A stretch of 64,000 bases of DNA from Anaerolineaceae bacterium UBA700 (GTDB taxonomy: Bacteria > Chloroflexota > Anaerolineae > Anaerolineales > Anaerolineaceae): positions 231 to 64,230 of the forward strand of contig DBMK01000147.1 in NCBI GenBank assembly GCA_002298885.1. Direction: 5' to 3'. Below the pieces are notes generated by a model. That model ran no database searches and was not told the origin of the DNA. It saw only the letters and a list, made by a program, of their open reading frames with translations. Within the stretch, counting starts at the first letter, position 1. Each line of letters begins with the position of its first letter. Below are positions 28,246-36,893 of the stretch, piece by piece. The position numbers were made by a program, and so were the translations under genes.

Positions 28246-31200
28246 ATGGAAATTGGTCTGGTCCGCAAGGTCGATATCGACCAAGAGATGCAGCAGTCTT
28301 ACCTGGATTACGCCATGTCGGTCATCGTCTCGCGCGCCCTCCCGGACGCGCGTGACGGCCTAAAGCCGGTCCAGCGGCGTATTTTGTATGCCATGTACGA
28401 CATGGGGCTGCGTCCGAACTCGGATTACAAGAAATCGGCCAGGATCGTCGGCGAAGTGCTGGGCAAATACCACCCTCACGGCGATATGGCGGTCTACGAG
28501 GCCATGGCCCGCCTTGCGCAGGATTTCACCATGCGTAACCCGCTTGTAGATGGTCAGGGCAATTTTGGCAGCGTGGACGGAGACCCCCCGGCTGCCATGC
28601 GCTACACTGAGGCTCGCCTGGCCCCATTTTCCATTGAAATTCTGAACCAGCTCGACCGCGACACGGTCAATTTCACCCCCAATTTCGACGGCACGCTTTC
28701 CGAGCCGGACGTGCTTCCGGCCGCCGTACCAAACCTGTTGGTCAACGGAGCCAGCGGCATCGCCGTGGGCATGGCGACCAATATCCCACCGCATAACCTG
28801 GCGGAGGTGATCGACGCTCTGACCCTGCTACTCCACGAATGGGAACACATCGACGACATCGCCATTCCGGACCTGATGAAGTATGTCAAAGGCCCCGATT
28901 TTCCCACCGGCGGCATCATTCTTGAAGAGCACGGGCAAAATGAGCTTTTGGCCGCCTATGCTACCGGCCGCGGCCGGGTAATCGTGCGCGGCCGTGTCCA
29001 CGCCGAGGAGATGAGCCGCGGCCGCAACCGCCTGATCATCACTGAGCTGCCTTACCAGGTCAATAAATCCGCCCTGATCGAGCGCATCGCCGAGCTGGTG
29101 CGAGAGGGTACACTGGACGGCATCGCCGACCTGCGCGACGAATCCGATCGTCACGGCATGCGCATCGTCATCGAACTCAAGCAGGGCATAGAGGCAGAGG
29201 ACATCGTCAGCGGCCTGTATCGCCGCACGCCGCTCGAGACCACCTTCGGCATCAACATGTTGGCCCTGGTCAACGGCGAGCCGCACCTGCTTTCGCTTAA
29301 ACACGCTTTGAAGGTTTATATCGAGCACCGGCTGGAAGTCGTCCAGCGCCGGTCCGAGTTTGACCTTAAGAAGGCCCGCGCTCGCCTGCATATTTTGGAG
29401 GGGCTGCGCATAGCTTTGAAGAATCTGGACGAGATCATCGCCTTGATCAAGGCTGCGGTGGATGCCGAGGACGCCCGCCAGAAATTGATGAAGCGCTACC
29501 GGTTGAGCGAGATCCAGGCGCAGGCCATTCTGGATATGCAGCTCCGCCGCCTTGCCGCCCTGGAGCGCAAGAAGATCGAGATCGAATTCAAGGAGCTAGA
29601 AGCCCTGGTCAAGGACCTCGAAGGGCTCTTGAAATCGCCCAAACGCATGCGCCAGGTGGTTGAAGAAGAACTGCAGGCCATGAAACTGGCCTATTCCGAA
29701 AAACGCCGCACCCAGATTATTTCATTGAAGGACGGCGAATCGTCCAAGGCGCTTTTGATGACTTCCGATATTACCCCCGCTCAAACAGTTTGGGTGGGTG
29801 TGACCCCAGATGGCATTATCGCTCGCACTAGCGGCGACGCCTTGCCGCGCGTTAGCGGTAAAGTGGCTCCACGCTGGCTGCTGCGCACCGACACGCATCA
29901 TACCCTCTACCTGGCGGCCGAGGATGGACGCACTGCCGCTGTTGCCGTCAGCTCGATCCCGGAAGCCGAACAGTTCTCCGATGGCGTCCCGCTGGGGAAG
30001 GTGTCCATGTTCGAAGAAGGCGAGCGCCTGGCAGCGCTGTTCTCTATCCCCTCCAAGGATGAAATCAAGGACGTCGACCGATACTTGCTGACTGTGACCC
30101 GCCTGGGCATGGTCAAGAAATCGGCTATTTCGGAGCTGCCTGGTCCGTCGGCGCAGCGGTTTGTATTGGCCAAAATCAACGCCGGCGATGCATTAGTTTC
30201 GGCCAACCTGACTGCAGGATCGGATGAAATTCTGATCGTCACGGCCCAGGGCATGGGCATCCGCTTCTCGGAAAGCGACGTGCGCCCGATGGGCCTGGTT
30301 GCCGCCGGGGTGAACGGGATCAAGCTGGCAGCCGCCGACGCAGCCGTAGGCTCGGAAAAGGTACAGCCTGATGCCGAAATCCTCCTTGTGAGCACGCTTG
30401 GAAAGGGCTGGCGCCTGCCGTTTTCCGAGTTCCCGGTCCAGGGCCGCTACGGGCAGGGAGTCCAGCTCGGCAAGCTGCCGGGAGGGGCCAGGTTAGTAGC
30501 CTTCCTATCCGGCAAGAAGAATCAGACCGGCCTCTTACACTTCAGCCAGGCAGCCGCAAAGACAGTTCGCGTGGACGAAGTGCCCCTGACCCGGCGTCTG
30601 AAAGCAGCTCAGGATATTGTTGCGGTCAAACCCGGCGACGAGATACAGGCTATCACGGCCCTGGTAAATGGGTTGGCGCCGTGGGTAGATAAATCCGGGG
30701 GACCAGCAGCCGGCACTCCCGTCCCAGAATTGATCCCTCAGATCGAGCTGGACGAGGAAAAGCAGCTCGGCTTCGAGGCCGTCATTGGCGATGGTTCGAA
30801 TGGCAAGGATGGCGCTGAAGGTCTGCCTGTAAGCAGCGCGCCTGTCAAAGCCAAAAAAGCTGAAAAAACTCCTCAGGCTGGAGGTAAACGCTCCGCAAAA
30901 ATCGCCGAAACCGCCCCGAAACGGTCACCTGTGAAGAAAGCTGCTCCCGGAAAGACCGGAGCGAAAAAAGCGGCTGCCAGTAAAGTCTCGCTTGCGGCAG
31001 GTAAATCTACCGCCAAGGCCCCTGCGGCTGCCAAAAGCGCCGGCGCCGCCGTGAAGCCCGGGCAGAAAAAGGCCGGCGCCAGAAGGACAGAGGTCGCCGC
31101 CGCAAAAGCTGTATCCAGGACCCGCAAGACGGCAGCTGGAGTCGATAAACCCGCACCAGAAGTAAAAGGAAAAGCAATTCCAGCTTCTCCGCAAAGCACG

Positions 31201-31704
31201 TTTGTCGAACCGGCACGACGCACAAGGAAGACGGCGGAAGCTCAGCTAATTCCTTTGAATGAGGAAAAGCCTGCCCGGCGCCGCGCCGCGGCAAAGGCCG
31301 AGCTGTTGCGGGAGATTAATAAGCTTTCTGAAAAACCAACAGGACGTTCGCGAAAATCCCAGGCGGCTGCTGCCGAAGCCAAACCTGCTGCCCCAGAGCC
31401 ATTCCACAAGCCGCCCAAGCCCGCCGTAAAATCGAAAGCTGTAAAGACTGAGGAAAAGAAGCCTGCAAAAAGTGCCCGAAAACCAGCCGCTTCCGCCGCC
31501 AAGGCCGGTAAAAAGAAACCCGCACCGGCTGCGAAAAGCCCGGCCAAAAAGCCGTTAGCCGGCAGCGCCGCCGCCCAAAAACCATCGGCAAAAAAGACGC
31601 GCCGGACGGTTGAAAAGCCGGCCGCGACTGGTTCCAGTCCGGCGAAACCGGCGCGCAAACCGCGCTCGCCAAAGGTGCCGCCGGAACAGAATGGCTTATT
31701 CTAG
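28246..31704 (+). CDS. gyrA: DNA gyrase/topoisomerase IV subunit A with long basic C-terminal tail
   Basis: A 1152-residue type IIA topoisomerase A subunit, which breaks and rejoins DNA. The N-terminus has [20 protein letters not shown], and the catalytic Tyr120 is in MRYTEARLA. The coiled-coil and tower regions follow to ~500, then a beta-pinwheel to ~830. The GyrA box near residue 730 is degenerate (QGRYGQG), so ParC cannot be excluded; no gyrB/parE is adjacent. Residues ~865-1152 are a low-complexity Lys/Ala/Pro/Arg tail resembling histone H1 C-termini, absent from usual ~820-900-residue proteins. AAGGAG lies 8 bases before the ATG. The TAG stop shares CTAG with the stop of the converging HD-domain gene. 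Confidence 0.95.
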   Translation: MEIGLVRKVDIDQEMQQSYLDYAMSVIVSRALPDARDGLKPVQRRILYAMYDMGLRPNSDYKKSARIVGEVLGKYHPHGDMAVYEAMARLAQDFTMRNPLVDGQGNFGSVDGDPPAAMRYTEARLAPFSIEILNQLDRDTVNFTPNFDGTLSEPDVLPAAVPNLLVNGASGIAVGMATNIPPHNLAEVIDALTLLLHEWEHIDDIAIPDLMKYVKGPDFPTGGIILEEHGQNELLAAYATGRGRVIVRGRVHAEEMSRGRNRLIITELPYQVNKSALIERIAELVREGTLDGIADLRDESDRHGMRIVIELKQGIEAEDIVSGLYRRTPLETTFGINMLALVNGEPHLLSLKHALKVYIEHRLEVVQRRSEFDLKKARARLHILEGLRIALKNLDEIIALIKAAVDAEDARQKLMKRYRLSEIQAQAILDMQLRRLAALERKKIEIEFKELEALVKDLEGLLKSPKRMRQVVEEELQAMKLAYSEKRRTQIISLKDGESSKALLMTSDITPAQTVWVGVTPDGIIARTSGDALPRVSGKVAPRWLLRTDTHHTLYLAAEDGRTAAVAVSSIPEAEQFSDGVPLGKVSMFEEGERLAALFSIPSKDEIKDVDRYLLTVTRLGMVKKSAISELPGPSAQRFVLAKINAGDALVSANLTAGSDEILIVTAQGMGIRFSESDVRPMGLVAAGVNGIKLAAADAAVGSEKVQPDAEILLVSTLGKGWRLPFSEFPVQGRYGQGVQLGKLPGGARLVAFLSGKKNQTGLLHFSQAAAKTVRVDEVPLTRRLKAAQDIVAVKPGDEIQAITALVNGLAPWVDKSGGPAAGTPVPELIPQIELDEEKQLGFEAVIGDGSNGKDGAEGLPVSSAPVKAKKAEKTPQAGGKRSAKIAETAPKRSPVKKAAPGKTGAKKAAASKVSLAAGKSTAKAPAAAKSAGAAVKPGQKKAGARRTEVAAAKAVSRTRKTAAGVDKPAPEVKGKAIPASPQSTFVEPARRTRKTAEAQLIPLNEEKPARRRAAAKAELLREINKLSEKPTGRSRKSQAAAAEAKPAAPEPFHKPPKPAVKSKAVKTEEKKPAKSARKPAASAAKAGKKKPAPAAKSPAKKPLAGSAAAQKPSAKKTRRTVEKPAATGSSPAKPARKPRSPKVPPEQNGLF

Positions 31705-32273
31705 GGTGGGGTCAGCGTTCCTTCCAGGCCCAACTCTGGCGCAATTCTGCGCATAGCCAAAATAACATTGGTTACATGCTGCCAGAGTTCGACCCCGAAA
31801 TCCTCGGCTGCCGCCGCAATTTCCTCCCGGTTGACGTTGGCGGCGAAAGCGCGATCCTTCCACTTCTTCTTTACTGAAGAGGCCTCCAGGTCGTACAGCG
31901 AGCGTGAAGGGCGTACCAACGCTGTTGCAGTTATTAGCCCGGTGATTTCGTCGCAGGCAAACAGCGCTTTCTCCATCGGGGTCGTGCGCGGGATATCGGA
32001 ATGGTCGCCATGGCTGAGGATAGCCCGCACGATCTCTTCCGGCACGCCTCGCTTGCGCAAGATCGGAGCGCCTTCCGACGGGTGTTCTTCCAGCGTCGGG
32101 TGGATTTCCCAATCGAAATCGTGCAGCAGGCCTGTCAGGGCCCAGGTATCCACGTCCTGCCCCAGCATTTCGGCGTAAAAACGCATGGCCGCTTCAACAC
32201 ACAGCATGTGGTTGATCAGCCCCTGGTTCTTTACATATTCTGTAACGATTGCATAGGCTTCATTGCGGTTCAT
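31701..32273 (-). CDS. HD-domain hydrolase (HDIG-type)
   Basis: A 190-residue protein of the HD phosphohydrolase superfamily. Metal ligands are visible as His in NHMLCVE, His-Asp in GLLHDFD, a His-rich SHGDHSD and Asp in [10 protein letters not shown], giving the H...HD...H...D pattern. Members act on nucleotides or other phosphates, but this subgroup has no assigned substrate. The start is taken at ATG 32273; the frame extends further upstream, but that part overlaps the preceding gene. It overlaps the SanA/YdcF gene by 14 bases and ends on the gyrA stop codon. Operon with the upstream gene is likely. Confidence 0.85.
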   Translation of the reverse strand: MNRNEAYAIVTEYVKNQGLINHMLCVEAAMRFYAEMLGQDVDTWALTGLLHDFDWEIHPTLEEHPSEGAPILRKRGVPEEIVRAILSHGDHSDIPRTTPMEKALFACDEITGLITATALVRPSRSLYDLEASSVKKKWKDRAFAANVNREEIAAAAEDFGVELWQHVTNVILAMRRIAPELGLEGTLTPP

Positions 32274-32961
32274 GGTCAGCTCCACGTTCAAAATCGCCAG
32301 CGAGGCTTTCCGGGAAGATCGGCTCCTTGTCGCCCAGAACGGGTTCAGGATGGGCAATCCAGACGTCCCACATTGCCACCAGCGCCGCCGGCAGCTCGCG
32401 TATCTCCCAGGAAAGCATTGATCCTCGCGCGTACTGCCTGCGGTCGGCGCTGACCCCGGTTGCATTCAATCCCAGAGTATCGCAGGTAAACAGCGATCGG
32501 GCCAGGTGGAAATTTTGGGTGACCAGGAGCACGTCGGTCACCTCGAAGATTTCCTTCGCCCGGTAACACGTATCATATGTCCGCCGTCCAGCGTAATCCA
32601 GCACGATCGCCTCGCGCGGCACGCCCAGGCTCAGGGCGTAATTCAACATCGAACCGGGCTCATTATAGTAAAGGAAGCGGTTGTCCCCGCTCATCAAGAT
32701 CTTGTCGACCTTGCCGGCAAAATATAGCTCTGCCGCCGTCGCCACCCGGTCACGCAAAACCGGCGAAGGGGTTCCATCCCGCTGCAGCCCGGCGCCAAAT
32801 ACGATGGCCACTTTCGCCTTCGGCGCATCGCTGACCTGGTAGGTCTTTCTGGAAGTGCTCAGAATCATGATCAAGCGGGGCAATGCCAGGCTCACAATGG
32901 CGGCAATCGAAATGAATAACGCGATTCTAAATACCATGCGCCAGATCTTTTTCTTTTTCAC
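32260..32961 (-). CDS. SanA/YdcF-family membrane-anchored protein (DUF218)
   Basis: A 233-residue protein with a basic N-terminus and a single membrane helix (~8-32), then a DUF218 domain outside the membrane. Family motifs visible are VFGAGLQRDGTPSPVLRDRV, the SGD motif in ILMSGDN, and RRTYDTCYRAKEIF. In E. coli, SanA and ElyC affect envelope integrity and peptidoglycan precursor handling; the enzymatic reaction is not settled. The 3' end overlaps the HD-domain gene by 14 bases and the gene lies 16 bases after the PhnD-like gene, so a three-gene operon is plausible. Confidence 0.85.
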   Translation of the reverse strand: MKKKKIWRMVFRIALFISIAAIVSLALPRLIMILSTSRKTYQVSDAPKAKVAIVFGAGLQRDGTPSPVLRDRVATAAELYFAGKVDKILMSGDNRFLYYNEPGSMLNYALSLGVPREAIVLDYAGRRTYDTCYRAKEIFEVTDVLLVTQNFHLARSLFTCDTLGLNATGVSADRRQYARGSMLSWEIRELPAALVAMWDVWIAHPEPVLGDKEPIFPESLAGDFERGADHEPQ

Positions 32962-32977
32962 GGGGTAGATTGTACCA

Positions 32978-34033
32978 TCACCTTCCGACGAAAGGCAGCA
33001 GGTCGAATGTTGTTGCCCGGACCAGGTCTTTCAGGGGTTGGTACACGCTGTCGTCGATTTCTTTAAGGTCGGCAATTTCGTAATTGTTGGCGGCGCTTAA
33101 GGCGGCCCGGCCTGTATCATCTTTGACCAGGTCCTTGAAACCGAACATTAAGTCCTGGCGCATGTCCGCCTTAATAGCTGGATGGAAGGACAGGTTCAGA
33201 TTGGGAATTACCGGATCGGACTGCCAGACGACCACGATTCGGTTCATCACATCCGTTAAGTCGGTGGAGACTGCCGTGGAGGTGCGCGGATCGCCTGTCG
33301 TTGCAAAAGTCGCTCCGAAATCACACACCCCAGTGATATACAGGGCGCGGATCACGCCCACAGGACTGGTCAAAAAGGCGCCATCCTTGACCTTGAAGCC
33401 GGCACTCTGCAAGATCCCCAGAGGAACCAGGTAGCCGGACGAGGAAAGCGGGTCGACCCAGCAAGGTTGTCTACCGGTGAACTGTTTCAGCGCCGTCACC
33501 GCGTCGGCGGTGCTTCGGTCGCTGCCTGGGTCGTAAAACAGGGTGAATTTTGCGCCTACGTTGGCATAAAAGCGGATGCCGTACTGGTAAACGCCAAAAT
33601 GGTTGGTCAGCATTCCGGCTTCTGCGTAACCCTTCTGGTTGGCATAAAGATAGGTAAGCGGTGGCAAGAATGCCATGTCCACCCGCTTGAAAGCCATATC
33701 CGAGAGCAAGAGGATGTAGCTCGAATAGGACTTCACCGTAATGACAAACCCGGTGAGCCGGGACACCGATTGGATCGCTTTGTTTGCCGCGTCGAGTGCT
33801 TTTGGGTCCTCTGATACGGATACAATGCCAAGTACCAGGGGATTGGCATTCGTCCCCTCGGGCGGAGGGGTTGCCGTGGCGATGGGCAGCGGGGTGAGCG
33901 TTGAAGTTGGCGCTTTAGCTGTTCCGGTCGGCGTGGGCTGTGGTGTAATGCTGCAAGCCGTAACCAGAATCGCAACCAGGAGAAGCATGATGACGATTTT
34001 ATGCCCCGAGGAATGTGTGTTATGCAGCCGCAT
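32978..34033 (-). CDS. PhnD-like phosphate/phosphonate-type substrate-binding lipoprotein
   Basis: A 351-residue secreted lipoprotein. The signal peptide ends in the lipobox VTAC after the hydrophobic MLLLVAILVTA, and a Pro/Thr-rich linker follows. The rest matches periplasmic-binding proteins of the PhnD/PtxB group (LSDMAFKRVDMAFLPPLTY, then PCWVDPLSSSGYLVP). The ligand could be a phosphonate, phosphite or an unrelated small molecule. No ABC ATPase or permease gene is nearby, so it is an orphan or works with transporter genes elsewhere. ATG 34033 is preferred; an in-frame GTG is at 34039. A TATAAT lies at 34071-34076 on the minus strand. Confidence 0.88.
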   Translation of the reverse strand: MRLHNTHSSGHKIVIMLLLVAILVTACSITPQPTPTGTAKAPTSTLTPLPIATATPPPEGTNANPLVLGIVSVSEDPKALDAANKAIQSVSRLTGFVITVKSYSSYILLLSDMAFKRVDMAFLPPLTYLYANQKGYAEAGMLTNHFGVYQYGIRFYANVGAKFTLFYDPGSDRSTADAVTALKQFTGRQPCWVDPLSSSGYLVPLGILQSAGFKVKDGAFLTSPVGVIRALYITGVCDFGATFATTGDPRTSTAVSTDLTDVMNRIVVVWQSDPVIPNLNLSFHPAIKADMRQDLMFGFKDLVKDDTGRAALSAANNYEIADLKEIDDSVYQPLKDLVRATTFDLLPFVGR

Positions 34034-34070
34034 GTTCACCCATGTAAGATTAAAATGCCCCGCCGCTTCG

Positions 34071-34076
34071 ATTATA
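34071..34076 (-). promoter_or_regulatory. -10-like TATAAT of the PhnD-like gene
   Basis: TATAAT on the minus strand, 37 bases before ATG 34033, in the short gap after the LipM-like gene. No clear -35 hexamer was found. Confidence 0.35.
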
Positions 34077-34106
34077 ACTGATCTGCTTCCCTTACGCGCC
34101 GGCCGG

Positions 34107-34931
34107 TCAAATCTTTTCCGTCCACTCCGGATTGGCGTATTTCTGCTTGACCAGCTCTGCCGCCCGCTTTAGTTCCACGCCCGCCAGGTGGCCCATGTCC
34201 AGCTTCAGGTCCAGGCAGCGCTCGAAAGCTGTAGCAAACGCCGCCACTGCTGCGTCCCACGAAACGTCGGTTTCTAATAATGCCGAAAGCGTGGTGGCAT
34301 GATCCAAAAGCCTGGTTGCAGCCTCTTCTCTTTCACTCTCGTTCTTAAAATCCAGGACCTGCGTAATGCGCGAGAGATCGCCTTTCAAGGGCAGGCTCCC
34401 ATGCTGCAAGACACCTGACAGCCGGCGCGCCTGGGCGCTCCCGATGATCTTCTTGCCGTTTGCCGTGATCTCGTAATTGGATGGCACTTCGAAACACACC
34501 GCCGCGTTTGGCTGCGATCCTGCTGGCAGAGGATATTTCTGTTCGGCCTGTGCCGGCAAGCCCAACAGGTGCAGACCCCCTAAAAGCGCCTGCGCCAGGC
34601 GGCGGTAGCTCTCCAAAATACCGCCCGCCACCCGCGGCTCGTTTAAAGGAGCTATGACCGCATAGGTCAATTCGTCCGTATGCAAGATGGCCCGTCCGCC
34701 TGTAGGTCGGCGCACGAGGTCCCACCCGAATCGCTGCAGGCGGTTCCGATCCACATCAGCCATGGGTTGAGCGTAGCCAAGCGACAGGCAAGGTGGATCC
34801 CAGGCGTACAGCCGGAGTGTAGGTGGGACGCTTCCACTGCCAACCGCCTCCAATATAGCCTCGTCGGTCGCCATATTCCAGGGGCCTTCCAGCGGTTTTG
34901 AAATGATCAAGCGCCATGTGGATCGCTGCAT
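34107..34931 (-). CDS. Lipoate-protein ligase A family protein, LipM-type octanoyltransferase
   Basis: A 274-residue enzyme of the biotin/lipoate ligase fold. RRPTGGRAILHTDELTY is the ligand-binding loop. AVCFEVPSNYEITANGKK followed by IIGSAQAR and GVLQHGSLPL resembles octanoyl-ACP:GcvH octanoyltransferase LipM, where the Cys forms the acyl-enzyme. It would attach octanoate to lipoyl domains; a true lipoate ligase is the alternative. The frame continues upstream to 35054, but ATG 34931 starts the conserved region (WRLIISKPLEGPWNMATDEA). No Shine-Dalgarno is present; a TATAAT lies 7 bases upstream. The nearby GlyA-GcvT fusion may use lipoylated GcvH. Confidence 0.85.
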   Translation of the reverse strand: MQRSTWRLIISKPLEGPWNMATDEAILEAVGSGSVPPTLRLYAWDPPCLSLGYAQPMADVDRNRLQRFGWDLVRRPTGGRAILHTDELTYAVIAPLNEPRVAGGILESYRRLAQALLGGLHLLGLPAQAEQKYPLPAGSQPNAAVCFEVPSNYEITANGKKIIGSAQARRLSGVLQHGSLPLKGDLSRITQVLDFKNESEREEAATRLLDHATTLSALLETDVSWDAAVAAFATAFERCLDLKLDMGHLAGVELKRAAELVKQKYANPEWTEKI

Positions 34932-34938
34932 AAACTTT

Positions 34939-34944
34939 ATTATA
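34939..34944 (-). promoter_or_regulatory. -10-like TATAAT 7 bases before the LipM-like start
   Basis: Perfect TATAAT on the minus strand followed by only 7 bases before ATG 34931, with no ribosome-binding site. This fits a leaderless transcript. Confidence 0.45.
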
Positions 34945-35053
34945 TCTGAAGCAGCGCCGCCTGGCGAACGCGATGTTAATATCCCAGGCTTCGCTCGATT
35001 CTTGCACCGTTTTATGATAACAGTGGTTTCAGGTAGAATAAATGAACCAAGCA

Positions 35054-35062
35054 TGTTAGAAT
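35054..35062 (+). promoter_or_regulatory. Extended -10 (TGTTAGAAT) before the TGS-uridine kinase gene
   Basis: TGT followed by TAGAAT ends 12 bases before the ATG at 35075. It is identical to the element before gyrA. Confidence 0.45.
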
Positions 35063-35074
35063 AGCTTTCCCAAC

Positions 35075-36838
35075 ATGTTCGATCAGAAAAGTGAAATGAA
35101 CCCTTCAGTAGAAATAATTAAAGAGTCGTCACCCAGCCCCCTGGTAGAGATCCATCTACCGGATGGGAGAGTGTTTTCTGCGCCCAGAGGTACACCCGTT
35201 GGCGCATTTTTGCGCGCTTTGCCGGAATGGAGCAAGCCACAGATCACCGGCGCCGTGGTCAACGGCAGCCTGCGCGAATTAACCTACCCAATCGTGATGG
35301 AATCCAACGTCCGTCCGGTTACCATGGAGGACGATGATGGATCGCGCATCTACCGCCGTTCAGTTACCTTCCTCCTTGAGACCGCCTTCGACGATCTATT
35401 TCCGGATGTCGACCTGTCGGTGGACCACAGCCTCTCCTCGGGGGCATTCTACTGCAAGGCGATTGGCCGCGAACCGCTTTCAAAGGCTGAACTGGAGACT
35501 CTGGAAAGCCACATGCGCGACCTGGTAAAAGCCGACCTTGCTTTCGAGCGTAAGCAGTTTCCGCTGCAAGAGGCAATCGAATATTTCCGCAGCAAAGGGC
35601 AGACAGAAAAAGTGCAACTGCTGAAATATCGCCAGAAGGATTTCCTGGTACTGTACCAGTTGAAGGAACGGCGGGATTACCACCACGGGTACATGGTGCC
35701 TTCCACGGGATTGTTGAAATACTTCGCCTTGACCTCGATGGGCGACGGGTTTGCCTTGCGTTTCCCGCGCCGTTTCTCGCCCGAAAAGCTGATGCCCATG
35801 CCGGATTCGCCGAAACTGCTGGCTACTTTTAAACAGTACGGCGATTGGCTGGACCGTTTGGGAATTGGATCGGTTGGGGCGCTGAACGATACGATCAGCG
35901 CCGGGCGGATTGCCGAGCTGATCCTGGTTTCCGAAGCTCTGCACGAGCAGAAAATTGCCGACATTGCCCGGCAGATTGTCGCCCGACGCAAGGAGGCGCG
36001 CATCGTCCTGATTGCCGGCCCATCATCCTCTGGGAAAACCACCTTCTCAAAGCGCCTTTCTGTCCAGCTTCTGGCCCAGGGAATCGAGCCATACCCTCTT
36101 GAAATGGATAATTACTTTGTCGACCGCGACCACACCCCGCGGGATAAAAGCGGAAAATTCGATTTTGAAGCCCTCGAAGCCCTGGATACCAGGCGCTTTG
36201 GCAGCGATCTGCAGCACCTGATCGCCGGCGAGGAAGTCCAGCTTCCCCATTTTAATTTCAAGGAAGGCCGGGGCGAGCCGGGGGACGTGGTCCGTTTACG
36301 TCGGGACCAATTGATCGTCTTGGAAGGGATCCATGGTTTGAACCCCCGCCTGTTGCCGGATATTCCTTCTAACCAGGCGTTCCGGATCTATGTCTCCTGC
36401 CTGACCCAGCTCAACCTCGACCGCCATAACCGCATTTCGACAACCGATACGCGCCTGTTGCGCCGTATCGCCCGCGACGCCCGCGAGCGGGGCTATTCTG
36501 CCCTGCAGACCATCGGCCGCTGGGAATCGGTAACCCGCGGCGAAAAACGCAATATCTTCCCGTACCAGGAGAACGCCGATGAGCTGTTCAATTCGGCGCT
36601 GGTCCATGAGCTTTCAGCAATTAAGCCGGTCGTTGAGCCGCTATTGCGCCAGGTGCCGTTTGGGTCGATGGAGTATATCGAGGCCAAGCGCCTGCTGGCT
36701 TTCCTCGAGTGGTTCCTGCCGATCAACCACGATCTGATTCCGGATAACTCTATCCTGCGCGAGTTCATCGGCGGATCCATTTTACAGAACTTCAAATTGT
36801 GGGAATCCGGCAGCAACGGCCGGGACCAAAATGGCTAA
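35075..36838 (+). CDS. Nucleoside kinase with TGS and ThrRS-like N-terminal domains
   Basis: A 587-residue protein built as TGS domain (~20-85), threonyl-tRNA-synthetase second-additional-domain-like region (~90-260, with SSGAFYC) and a uridine kinase-like P-loop domain (~300-500). The P-loop is GPSSSGKTTF and the following EMDNYFVDRD is typical of uridine/cytidine kinases. The kinase would phosphorylate uridine or another nucleoside; the role of the RNA-linked N-terminal part is unknown. This architecture is recurrent in Firmicutes and Chloroflexota. The start could also be ATG 35096. A strong hairpin terminator follows the stop. Confidence 0.9.
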   Translation: MFDQKSEMNPSVEIIKESSPSPLVEIHLPDGRVFSAPRGTPVGAFLRALPEWSKPQITGAVVNGSLRELTYPIVMESNVRPVTMEDDDGSRIYRRSVTFLLETAFDDLFPDVDLSVDHSLSSGAFYCKAIGREPLSKAELETLESHMRDLVKADLAFERKQFPLQEAIEYFRSKGQTEKVQLLKYRQKDFLVLYQLKERRDYHHGYMVPSTGLLKYFALTSMGDGFALRFPRRFSPEKLMPMPDSPKLLATFKQYGDWLDRLGIGSVGALNDTISAGRIAELILVSEALHEQKIADIARQIVARRKEARIVLIAGPSSSGKTTFSKRLSVQLLAQGIEPYPLEMDNYFVDRDHTPRDKSGKFDFEALEALDTRRFGSDLQHLIAGEEVQLPHFNFKEGRGEPGDVVRLRRDQLIVLEGIHGLNPRLLPDIPSNQAFRIYVSCLTQLNLDRHNRISTTDTRLLRRIARDARERGYSALQTIGRWESVTRGEKRNIFPYQENADELFNSALVHELSAIKPVVEPLLRQVPFGSMEYIEAKRLLAFLEWFLPINHDLIPDNSILREFIGGSILQNFKLWESGSNGRDQNG

Positions 36839-36853
36839 CTTTTCTTTAATTAT

Positions 36854-36888
36854 AAAATCGGGCTGCGAAGCAGCCCGATTTTTTTATT
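36854..36888. terminator. Intrinsic terminator, bidirectional
   Basis: A 12-bp stem (36854-36865 with 36871-36882) around the loop CGAAG is followed by a run of T on the plus strand and by A/T-rich sequence on the minus strand. It sits between the converging kinase and aminotransferase genes. Confidence 0.88.
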
Positions 36889-36893
36889 ATTAA

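Noticed and set aside
28074..28355. A 93-residue frame overlapping the gyrA start
   Set aside because: It overlaps a well-supported gyrA start with AAGGAG, and has no ribosome-binding site or family.
30873..31658. Several long minus-strand frames opposite the gyrA tail
   Set aside because: They arise from the low-complexity Lys/Ala-rich coding sequence read backwards and show Phe/Leu/Ala-rich composition without domains.
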